From: Ruminococcaceae bacterium UBA5904
GTDB taxonomy: Bacteria; Bacillota; Clostridia; Oscillospirales; Acutalibacteraceae
Assembly (NCBI GenBank): GCA_002431305.1
Contig: DJEG01000056.1
Coordinates: 1 to 21,740 of the forward strand
Length of the DNA stretch: 21,740 nucleotides
Reading direction: 5' to 3'
The translations under genes were made by a program, and so were the position numbers. The notes under the pieces were generated by a model. The model was not told the origin of the DNA. It ran no database searches and worked only from the letters and a program-made list of their open reading frames with translations. Below, in pieces: positions 14,738 through 21,740 of this stretch (position 1 is its first letter; every line of letters begins with the position of its first letter).

Positions 14738-16606
14738 ATGGATGAGCATATTCTAGACAGTATAAAAAAACCGTCGGATGTAAAGAAACTTGATTCAGAG
14801 CAGACGGACAGGCTGTGCGTGGAAATCAGAAATATACTTATCGATACCGTTTCTCAGACGGGCGGACACCTTGCTTCAAACCTCGGCGTTGTTGAACTGA
14901 CCGTAGCTCTTCACAAGGCGTTCAATTCCCCGTATGATAAAATAATCTGGGATGTCGGTCATCAGGTTTACGTTCATAAACTTCTTACAGGGCGTCAGGA
15001 CAGATTCTCCACTCTCAGACAGCCCGGCGGACTTTCCGGTTTTTCCGATCCGAGCGAGAGCGAGCACGACATTTTTTACAGCGGACATTCGAGTACGTCG
15101 CTTTCAGCGGCATACGGTATTGCACAGGCGAATAAACTTAAGAATAATAAAAACTACACGATAGCCGTCATCGGCGACGGAGCTTTTACCGGCGGAATGG
15201 TATACGAAGCTCTTAACAATGCGGGCAGGACGAGATCCCGCCTGATTGTCGTACTGAACGATAACGATATGTCGATATCGAAAAACGTAGGCGCTTTTGC
15301 TTCGCACCTTGCCGTAATAAAAGCAAGACCGTCGTATTTCAGAATGAAGGCAAAGACGGAGAGCGCGCTTAATAAGATTCCGTTGATAGGCGTAAAACTG
15401 TCAAATTTACTTTTCAATATAAAAACAAGACTTAAATCCCTGTTCTATAAGAGCAGCACAATGTTTGAAGAACTCGGATTCAGATATATAGGTCCGCTTG
15501 ACGGACATAACGTAGATGTTCTGACCGACGCATTTGAGGCGGCTAAAACAGCCGACTATCCCATGCTTATACATATAAAAACCAAAAAGGGCAAGGGATA
15601 CGAATTTGCCGAGCAGGCTCCGAGTAAATTTCACGGTATAGGACATTTTGATATAGTTTCGGGCGAGTTTAAATGCAGTGCGGACACGTTTTCATCCGAA
15701 TTCGGCGCTTCGCTGTGCTCATTCGCCGATAATGATAAACGTATTTGCGCGGTCACGGCGGCTATGGGAATAGGTACGGGACTTGACTGCTTTGCGGAAA
15801 AATATCCTCAGCGATTTTTTGACGTAGGTATTGCAGAGGAACATGCCGTTACGTTTTCCGCCGGACTTTCACGCGGAGGCATGGTGCCGGTTTTTGCGGT
15901 ATACTCGGCGTTTTTGCAGAGGACATACGATCAGGTTGTACACGATGCGGCTTTGCAGGGGCTCAAACTTGTACTGGCAATCGACCGTGCGGGATTTGTC
16001 GACGGCGACGGTCCTACCCACCACGGACTGCTGGATGTGCCTATGCTTAATACAATTCCCGGGGTTACGATTTTTTCTCCGTCTACTTATAAAGGCATGA
16101 GAAACGCTCTGTTCCGCGCACTCTATCATACTGACGGAGTTGTTGCGGTCCGATATCCTAAGGGAGAGGAATGTATAATTCCGCCCGAATACGAACCGGG
16201 CGACGGCAATTTTGACGAATTCGGAGAAAAAGACGCCGATACGGCAATCATTACTTACGGGCGTATTTTCGCCGAATGTGCGTATGCGTGCGAGAAATTA
16301 AGACCCCGCATGAAGATTAAACTTATAAAGCTTAACAGAATCAAGCCCATAGATTCAGAAGCCGTTACAGCGGTTTTAAACTGTTCAAACATATTCTTTT
16401 ACGAAGAGGGTGAACTGAGCGGCGGTATCGGCGAGAGCTTTAATTATCTTCTTTGTGAAAACGGATATAAAGGTGATTACAAAATCCGCGCCGTCGAAGA
16501 CAGGTATGTCAGTCACTCTACGGCAAAAATTTTGCTGAAAGAATTCGGATTCGACAGAGACAGTATTGTTAAAGAAATTACAGAGGTAACGGAAAATGTC
16601 CGATAA
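14738..16606 (+). CDS. dxs: 1-deoxy-D-xylulose-5-phosphate synthase
   Basis: A 622-residue thiamine-diphosphate enzyme that joins pyruvate and glyceraldehyde-3-phosphate in the first step of the MEP isoprenoid pathway. Visible are GGHLASNLG with H44, WDVGHQ, the ThDP/Mg motif G146-DGAFTGG ending at N174-D-N, GPLDGH, the pyrimidine-domain catalytic glutamate in GIAEEHA (E368) and DRAGFVDGDGPTHHG. The C-terminal transketolase domain ends near GESFNYLL. Full length (E. coli 620). GGAG lies 9 bases before the ATG. It overlaps tlyA by 11 bases. Its neighbour ispA uses the downstream products. Confidence 0.98.
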   Translation: MDEHILDSIKKPSDVKKLDSEQTDRLCVEIRNILIDTVSQTGGHLASNLGVVELTVALHKAFNSPYDKIIWDVGHQVYVHKLLTGRQDRFSTLRQPGGLSGFSDPSESEHDIFYSGHSSTSLSAAYGIAQANKLKNNKNYTIAVIGDGAFTGGMVYEALNNAGRTRSRLIVVLNDNDMSISKNVGAFASHLAVIKARPSYFRMKAKTESALNKIPLIGVKLSNLLFNIKTRLKSLFYKSSTMFEELGFRYIGPLDGHNVDVLTDAFEAAKTADYPMLIHIKTKKGKGYEFAEQAPSKFHGIGHFDIVSGEFKCSADTFSSEFGASLCSFADNDKRICAVTAAMGIGTGLDCFAEKYPQRFFDVGIAEEHAVTFSAGLSRGGMVPVFAVYSAFLQRTYDQVVHDAALQGLKLVLAIDRAGFVDGDGPTHHGLLDVPMLNTIPGVTIFSPSTYKGMRNALFRALYHTDGVVAVRYPKGEECIIPPEYEPGDGNFDEFGEKDADTAIITYGRIFAECAYACEKLRPRMKIKLIKLNRIKPIDSEAVTAVLNCSNIFFYEEGELSGGIGESFNYLLCENGYKGDYKIRAVEDRYVSHSTAKILLKEFGFDRDSIVKEITEVTENVR

Positions 16607-17402
16607 AATAAGACTTGACCAGCGGATAGTTCAGCTCGGTTTGCTTGAAAGCCGGGAAAAAGCCAAAGCCATGATTATGGCGGGCCAGGTTTACGTAAAC
16701 GGTCAAAAGGAGCTTAAGGCGGGAACCAACGTAAAGCCTGATGACAGCATAGAGGTCAGAGGTTCAATGGAGTTTGTCAGCAGGGGCGGATATAAGCTTA
16801 AAAAAGCATTGTCAGTCTTTCCGATAACTCTTAAAGATAAAATTTGTATGGATATAGGAGCGTCTACGGGCGGGTTTTCCGACTGTATGCTTCAGAACGG
16901 AGCGAAAAAGGTGTACTGCGTGGACGTCGGCTACGGTCAGCTCGCATGGAAGATACGAAGCGATTCGAGGGTTGTAAATCTCGAGAGAACGAATATTAGA
17001 TATGTAACGGACGAGCAGGTTCCCGATAAAATAGATTTTGCTTCGGTTGACGTTTCGTTTATTTCTCTTGAACTTGTTCTGCCTGTGGCGTATAATTTAC
17101 TTTCGGACGACGGAGAAACGGTCTGTCTTATAAAACCGCAGTTTGAAGCGGGACGCGAAAATGTCGGTAAAAAGGGCGTTGTCCGCGACATAAACGTTCA
17201 TAAGGACGTTATAAATAAGATTTATCTTTTTGCAAAACAGCTCGGTTTTGCCGTATGCGGACTTGATTTTTCTCCGATAAAAGGTCCCGAGGGTAATATT
17301 GAATATCTTATATACTTAAAGAAACAGGGAACTGATGAGGACATTGATATCGATTTTACTGTTTTACAGTCTCATAAGGTTTTAAACGGCGGTGAGGATT
17401 AA
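16596..17402 (+). CDS. tlyA: TlyA-family rRNA (2'-O-ribose) methyltransferase
   Basis: A 268-residue protein with an N-terminal S4 RNA-binding domain (about 4-60: RLDQRIVQLGLLESREKAKA) and a FtsJ/RrmJ-like SAM methyltransferase domain. The SAM loop is M85-DIGASTGGFSDCML; VDVSFISL (D152) and LIKPQFE (K180) are the expected catalytic and core motifs. Mycobacterial TlyA methylates 16S and 23S rRNA; many Firmicute members lie beside recN and argR, as here. GAGGT precedes the ATG, which sits inside the end of dxs. Haemolysin is an old name for the family and is not supported by the sequence. Confidence 0.95.
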   Translation: MSDKIRLDQRIVQLGLLESREKAKAMIMAGQVYVNGQKELKAGTNVKPDDSIEVRGSMEFVSRGGYKLKKALSVFPITLKDKICMDIGASTGGFSDCMLQNGAKKVYCVDVGYGQLAWKIRSDSRVVNLERTNIRYVTDEQVPDKIDFASVDVSFISLELVLPVAYNLLSDDGETVCLIKPQFEAGRENVGKKGVVRDINVHKDVINKIYLFAKQLGFAVCGLDFSPIKGPEGNIEYLIYLKKQGTDEDIDIDFTVLQSHKVLNGGED

Positions 17403-18283
17403 TGAAGGCGGTTATTATTCCGAATCTTACGAGAGCTAACTGTTACTCTATTACGAAAGAAGTATGCATGCAGCTTGATAAATCCGGGATTGAGTATTAT
17501 TTCGATGATTCGTATGCGCAGAAACTCGAATTTGTGAATAAAAGCAGATTTTTAAATATCGACTCCGTTCTGCCCAAATCGGATTTGGTAATATCCGTAG
17601 GCGGAGACGGAAGTATTCTCAACGCGTCAAAAAAAGCGGTAAAATACGATGTGCCTGTTCTCGGCGTTAACGCGGGAAATCTCGCGTATCTGATGGGAAT
17701 TGAAAATGACGAACTTTTTTTGCTTGACAGATTGACCGGCAAAGATTACACTGTTGAAGAGCGTATTATGCTTGACGTTAAAACGTATATGGGGGATAAT
17801 CTGATTTTTTCGTCGGAATGCTTAAACGATGCGGTGTTTGCCCGCGGAATGAGATTGCAGCTTACGGAATTAAGCCTGTTCTGCGACGGCAAGCATGTAA
17901 ACGACTATAAAACGGACGGTATTATCATTTCAACCCCGACAGGTTCCACCGCGTATAATCTTTCCGCGGGCGGCCCCGTGGCTCAGCCGGATGTTGAGCT
18001 TATAATGATGACGCCGATATGTCCGCATTCGCTTACGGCGAGGACAATTTTGTTCAACGTCAATTCTACCCTTACCGTTATTAAGCCGGAGGATTCAAAA
18101 CGTGAACTCTTGCTTTCGTGCGACGGTGATGAGGCGTTCAATCTCCCGTCGGGCAGCCGTACGATTGTCGCCGGTTCAGAAAAAAAAGCCAGATTTATAA
18201 AGATAAAAGACGATTCGTTTACCGATATATTAAATGCAAAATTAAACGATCAGAGTAAATATAACCGAAAGGACATACTGTGA
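17402..18283 (+). CDS. nadK: NAD kinase
   Basis: A 293-residue NAD(+)/ATP-NAD kinase that makes NADP. It shows the signature GGDG (67-70, in ISVGGDGSILNAS), N90-AGNLAYLMG for the usual NxGxLGFL, the N-D pair (142-143 in LNDAVFARG), and DGIIISTPTGSTAYNLSAGGP. The usual Gly in the LGFL-like motif is Ala here. The length matches the family. Its ATG shares one base with the tlyA stop. NADP supply suits the reductive step of the MEP pathway encoded upstream, though the linkage is a general feature of Firmicutes. Confidence 0.97.
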   Translation: MKAVIIPNLTRANCYSITKEVCMQLDKSGIEYYFDDSYAQKLEFVNKSRFLNIDSVLPKSDLVISVGGDGSILNASKKAVKYDVPVLGVNAGNLAYLMGIENDELFLLDRLTGKDYTVEERIMLDVKTYMGDNLIFSSECLNDAVFARGMRLQLTELSLFCDGKHVNDYKTDGIIISTPTGSTAYNLSAGGPVAQPDVELIMMTPICPHSLTARTILFNVNSTLTVIKPEDSKRELLLSCDGDEAFNLPSGSRTIVAGSEKKARFIKIKDDSFTDILNAKLNDQSKYNRKDIL

Positions 18284-18732
18284 TGAAAAAAGAGAGACAT
18301 TCCATGATATTACAGCTGATAGATCAGTATAATATCAGCAATCAGGAGGAACTGCGCGACAAACTTCTGTCGTGCGGGATAGACGTTACTCAGGCGACTG
18401 TGTCGCGCGATATTAAGGAACTTCGCCTTATTAAACAGCCGGCTTCGGGCGGTGAATATAAGTATTCGCTTGCTGTGTCGACCGATGAAAAGTATGTGAA
18501 GTATCACGCTATATTCTTTGAAACCGTTACGAATGTCGATACGGCTCTTAATATCTGCGTTGTAAAATGCCATATCGGAACTGCCATGGCGGCATGCGCG
18601 GCTATCGACGCGCTCAATATACCCGACATTGTCGGAACTCTTGCCGGCGACGATACGATATTTATTGCATGCCGTACGGAAAACGCGGCATCGGCAGTAA
18701 AGGACGAGCTTCTTTCATTATTAAAGTCATAA
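18283..18732 (+). CDS. argR: Arginine repressor ArgR/AhrC
   Basis: A 149-residue transcription factor that represses arginine synthesis genes and controls catabolism, using arginine as co-repressor. It has an N-terminal winged helix (about 1-65) with VTQATVSRDIKELRLIK and a C-terminal hexamerisation and arginine-binding domain with IVGTLAGDDTIFIACRTE. I prefer the ATG at 18283, 9 bases after AAAGGA; a GTG three bases upstream is possible and adds one residue. It overlaps nadK. The argR-recN pairing is classic in Firmicutes. Confidence 0.96.
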   Translation: MKKERHSMILQLIDQYNISNQEELRDKLLSCGIDVTQATVSRDIKELRLIKQPASGGEYKYSLAVSTDEKYVKYHAIFFETVTNVDTALNICVVKCHIGTAMAACAAIDALNIPDIVGTLAGDDTIFIACRTENAASAVKDELLSLLKS

Positions 18733-18744
18733 GGAATAATATAT

Positions 18745-20430
18745 ATGCTTTCAAATCTTGTAATAGAAAACATTGCAATAATTGAATATGCATCAATAGA
18801 TTTTACCGACGGATTTAATTGTCTGACGGGAGAGACGGGCGCGGGAAAATCGATTATTATTGATTCGATAAATGCCGTGCTCGGGGAGAAAACGTCGCGT
18901 GAGCTTATCAGAACGGGGGAGAGTTCTGCGCGCGTTTCGGCTTTGTTTACGGATATTACTCCTGCTTCCTGCATCGCTCTCGACGAGGCTGGCATAGCTT
19001 GTGAGGACGGATGTGTCAGAATAGTAAGGACTCTTCAGCGCGACGGTCGAAACATTTGTAAGATAAATTCGGTCGGTGTATCTGTTTCGACGCTTAAAAA
19101 AATCGGAATAACGCTTATCAATATTCACGGTCAGTCGGATTCTCAGCAGCTAATGCAGACGCAGTTTCACATTTCGTTTATCGATGCACTGGCTTCGGAT
19201 TCTTTGCTTATAAAGGATTATTATTCTTCATACAGAAAACTTTTTGAAATAAAAGGCGAAATTAAAAAGCTGACCATGGACGAGAGCGAAAAAGCAAGAC
19301 GCATTGATCTTCTGAAATATCAGACGGATGAAATTGAAAAAGCTCATATTGAAGAGGGGGAAACCCAAATCCTGAGCGAGAGAAAAAATGTAATTAATAA
19401 TTATAAGAGTATTACGGACGCTCTTGTCAGGGCAAGGAATGCTCTGTCCGGCGACGGGGAGTTTTCGGGGGCGTGCGGTATGCTGTTTGATGCTTCGTCA
19501 GCAGTTTCCGAGGCAGCCTCATTGTCGCGTGAGTTTGAAAAAACAGCAGTAGCTCTTAATGATATCGCCTATTCCGCCGAGGATTTATCTTCCGAGATTA
19601 ATTCTTTCATAGAGTCGTCATCTTTTGATATGGGAGAACTTCAGGAGATAGAGGACAGGCTCGATGTTCTGTTTACGCTTAAAAAGAAGTACGGTCCCGA
19701 AGAAAGCGACGTTATCGAATTTTACGAAAACGCAAAAAAAGAACTTGAGAGTATAGAACTTTCCGATTCTAAGATAGAAGAGCTTAAAAACGAATACGAA
19801 CGCTGTTATGAACTGACGGTGCAAAAAGCCGAAAAACTTTCTAAAGTCAGAATGAAAACGGCGCGCGAATTTGAAAAAAAAGTAAAATCCGAACTGGAAA
19901 CTCTCGATATGCCGTCGGTTGTTTTTAAAGTCAGACGCGAACTTTGTCCGTTTACTCCGACGGGTATAGATAATATAGAATTTTTAATTTCTCCCAATGC
20001 GGGCGAAGAGCCTAAGCCTCTTGCAAAAACCGCGTCCGGAGGAGAGTTGTCGAGAATAATGCTTGCGATAAAAAGCGCGCTTGCGGAAAAAGATGATATT
20101 TCCACGCTGATATTTGACGAAATAGATACGGGCGTCAGCGGACATGCCGCCGGCATGATAGCGAAAAAACTCTATTCTCTGTCGAGAATTCATCAGGTTT
20201 TATGCATAACTCATCTGCCTGTAATCGCATCTTTTGCCGATTCTCATTTTGAAATATCAAAATCAACCGAAAATAATAAAACGTTTACGCGCGTAACGGC
20301 TCTTGATTTTAACGGACGAAAACGCGCTATTGCCAGAATAATAGGCGGAGAATCCGACGATAAGATTCAGTTGTCCTCCGCACAGCATATGCTTACGGAA
20401 GCACGGAAATATAAGGAGGCAGGCAGATGA
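18745..20430 (+). CDS. recN: DNA repair protein RecN
   Basis: A 561-residue SMC-like ATPase that acts early in double-strand-break repair. The N-terminal ATPase half has Walker A G29-ETGAGKS36, followed later by NIHGQSDSQQLM. A long coiled-coil middle (about 150-390) follows. The C-terminal half has the ABC signature TASGGELSRIMLA (about 430-442) and Walker B TLIFDEIDTGVSG. Full family length (about 550-576). AAGGA lies about 9 bases before the ATG. Its stop overlaps the next gene by four bases. Confidence 0.98.
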   Translation: MLSNLVIENIAIIEYASIDFTDGFNCLTGETGAGKSIIIDSINAVLGEKTSRELIRTGESSARVSALFTDITPASCIALDEAGIACEDGCVRIVRTLQRDGRNICKINSVGVSVSTLKKIGITLINIHGQSDSQQLMQTQFHISFIDALASDSLLIKDYYSSYRKLFEIKGEIKKLTMDESEKARRIDLLKYQTDEIEKAHIEEGETQILSERKNVINNYKSITDALVRARNALSGDGEFSGACGMLFDASSAVSEAASLSREFEKTAVALNDIAYSAEDLSSEINSFIESSSFDMGELQEIEDRLDVLFTLKKKYGPEESDVIEFYENAKKELESIELSDSKIEELKNEYERCYELTVQKAEKLSKVRMKTAREFEKKVKSELETLDMPSVVFKVRRELCPFTPTGIDNIEFLISPNAGEEPKPLAKTASGGELSRIMLAIKSALAEKDDISTLIFDEIDTGVSGHAAGMIAKKLYSLSRIHQVLCITHLPVIASFADSHFEISKSTENNKTFTRVTALDFNGRKRAIARIIGGESDDKIQLSSAQHMLTEARKYKEAGR

Positions 20431-21212
20431 AAATAGGCGTTTGTGCAGGTACGGACGTAAGAAATCCCGGGCTTATAAAAAAAGCCGGATTTGATTATAT
20501 GGAGACAGGATTTAATTCTATAGCCTTAATGCCGGACGGTGATTTTTTCAGGTTTTATTCCGCACTTGCCAAGAGCGGAATAAAATGCGAAACGGCAAAC
20601 TGCTTTTTGCCCGGAGAATTAAACGTTACCGGTAAAAACGTAGATTATGACGCACTTTATAAGTTTATAGAAAAGGGCTTTGAGCGGTGCAAGAAGCTCG
20701 GAACTGAAATTGTCGTATTCGGTTCCGGCAGAGCAAGAGACGTAAAGGACGGTTATTCATTAAGAGAATGCTGTTTGCAGACGGTTCATTTTCTTAAAGA
20801 TACAGTTGCCGGACTTTGCGATGAATACGATATTGATTTAGCTATCGAACCGTTGTGCAGACAGGAAACCCAAGTAATCAACACTGTAAAGGAAGCGTGT
20901 ATTATCGCGTCAATGACGGGAAGCGAACGTATTCGTGTTCTTGCTGATATATACCACATGCTTGAGTCGGGCGATGATTATGCAAATATTCTTGATGTCG
21001 GAAACGATTTGATTCACGCGCATATATCATATCCGTTTTCATCCGGAGAGCATAAAAGAGTTTATCCGAATGAAAAATATAATTTTGATTATTCGGAATT
21101 TATTGATAATCTTAAAAAAGCCGGATGTTCCCGCGTGTCTATAGAGGGATCAACGGACGATTTCGAAAATGATTTAATCTCATCTTATGAGGTTATGAAA
21201 AAATTCAGATAA
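20427..21212 (+). CDS. Sugar phosphate isomerase/epimerase-like TIM-barrel protein
   Basis: A 261-residue member of the xylose-isomerase-like/AP-endonuclease-2 TIM-barrel superfamily. Likely metal ligands are E141 (AIEPL), D174 and H177 (LADIYHM), H199 (HAHIS) and E240 (SIEGS), the usual arrangement in these sugar or inositol isomerases and epimerases. There is no signal peptide. AAGGAGG lies 7 bases before the ATG, which overlaps the recN stop. The substrate cannot be read from sequence, and none of the neighbours is a sugar-pathway gene. Confidence 0.85.
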   Translation: MKIGVCAGTDVRNPGLIKKAGFDYMETGFNSIALMPDGDFFRFYSALAKSGIKCETANCFLPGELNVTGKNVDYDALYKFIEKGFERCKKLGTEIVVFGSGRARDVKDGYSLRECCLQTVHFLKDTVAGLCDEYDIDLAIEPLCRQETQVINTVKEACIIASMTGSERIRVLADIYHMLESGDDYANILDVGNDLIHAHISYPFSSGEHKRVYPNEKYNFDYSEFIDNLKKAGCSRVSIEGSTDDFENDLISSYEVMKKFR

Positions 21213-21233
21213 TATATTTTGGAGGATATAAAA

Positions 21234-21740
21234 ATGCAGATTTACGAGGAACTAAAGGCGAGAGGGCTTATCGCTCAGGTTACCAACGAGGAAGAAATAC
21301 GCGAAATGGTCAACGCCGGTAAAGCAACGTTCTATATAGGATTCGACTGTACGGCAGACAGCCTTACCGCCGGTCATTTCATGGCTTTAACTCTCATGAA
21401 GCGCTTGCAAATGGCGGGAAACAAGCCCATCGCCCTTATCGGCGGAGGAACGACCATGATAGGCGACCCCTCGGGCAGAAGCGATATGAGAAAAATGCTT
21501 ACGAGAGCGGACATAGACCATAATGCAGAGTGCTTCAGAAAGCAGATGGAGAAATTTATTGAATTTGGCGAGGGTAAGGCTCAGATGGTCAATAATGCCG
21601 ACTGGCTCCTTAATCTTAACTACGTTGAATTGTTAAGAGAGGTCGGAACATGCTTCTCGGTCAACAATATGTTAAGAGCCGAGTGTTATAAGCAGAGAAT
21701 GGAAAAGGGACTTTCATTCTTTGAGTTTAACTACATGATA
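21234..21740 (+). CDS. tyrS: Tyrosyl-tRNA synthetase, N-terminal part (cut by window end)
   Basis: The first 169 codons, open to the window edge, of a class I synthetase that charges tRNA-Tyr. They include [12 protein letters not shown], the ATP-binding signature here as T45-A-G-H48 (usual form HIGH), [16 protein letters not shown] and [10 protein letters not shown] near the edge. The KMSKS loop and the C-terminal S4 domain would lie outside. A strong TTGGAGG lies 7 bases before the ATG, 21 bases after the isomerase-like gene. The gap is too short for a T-box leader, so it is probably in the same transcript. Confidence 0.95.
   Translation, partial: MQIYEELKARGLIAQVTNEEEIREMVNAGKATFYIGFDCTADSLTAGHFMALTLMKRLQMAGNKPIALIGGGTTMIGDPSGRSDMRKMLTRADIDHNAECFRKQMEKFIEFGEGKAQMVNNADWLLNLNYVELLREVGTCFSVNNMLRAECYKQRMEKGLSFFEFNYMI

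Noticed and set aside
21213..21233. T-box leader before tyrS
   Set aside because: The gap is only 21 bases and holds nothing but a ribosome binding site.

Overview
The window looks like a chromosomal segment of an endospore-forming Firmicute of class Clostridia, most like the Oscillospiraceae/Ruminococcaceae. I base this on a complete eight-gene spoIIIA operon, the conserved order nusB - xseA - xseB - ispA - dxs - tlyA - nadK - argR - recN, A/T-rich sigma-A promoters, strong GGAGG-type ribosome binding sites, and moderately low G+C judged by eye. There are no tRNA or rRNA genes, transposons or CRISPR arrays, and no sign of recent transfer.

Left arm (1-6007, all on the minus strand): a small divergent glycerophosphodiester phosphodiesterase-like protein (63-713), a secreted purple-acid-phosphatase-like metallophosphoesterase (789-2273), and a 1194-residue YfhO-family membrane protein that carries an extra transmembrane helix, a Thr/Pro stalk and a C-terminal LysM domain (2423-6007). 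Each ends in a visible hairpin. The phosphatase and the YfhO protein have clear sigma-A-type promoters. These look like cell-surface or phospho-ester functions and not one operon.

A 107-base divergent intergenic region (6008-6114) separates them from the plus-strand half. It holds a sigma-A-like promoter for yfhO and, overlapping it on the other strand, a plausible sigma-E promoter for spoIIIA.

Middle (6115-10864): spoIIIAA to spoIIIAH, the mother-cell part of the SpoIIIA-SpoIIQ channel between mother cell and forespore. The only real gap, between AE and AF, carries an inverted repeat that overlaps a candidate internal promoter.

Right arm (10865-21740): a strong promoter and a structured leader precede nusB. 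Then comes a tightly packed, often overlapping housekeeping run: nusB, a TsaD/Kae1-like paralogue (where many relatives have folD), xseA and xseB (exonuclease VII), ispA and dxs (isoprenoid precursors), tlyA (rRNA methylation), nadK (NADP), argR (arginine regulation), recN (DNA repair), a TIM-barrel sugar-isomerase-like protein, and the first 169 codons of tyrS, cut by the window edge. The spoIVB-spo0A pair that often follows recN in spore formers is not here.

There is no gene-free stretch over 300 bases; the largest gaps are 137 to 138 bases and are described. I see no defence or mobile system. The most unusual items are the YfhO-LysM fusion, the nusB leader structure, the TsaD-like paralogue and the candidate internal spoIIIA promoter.
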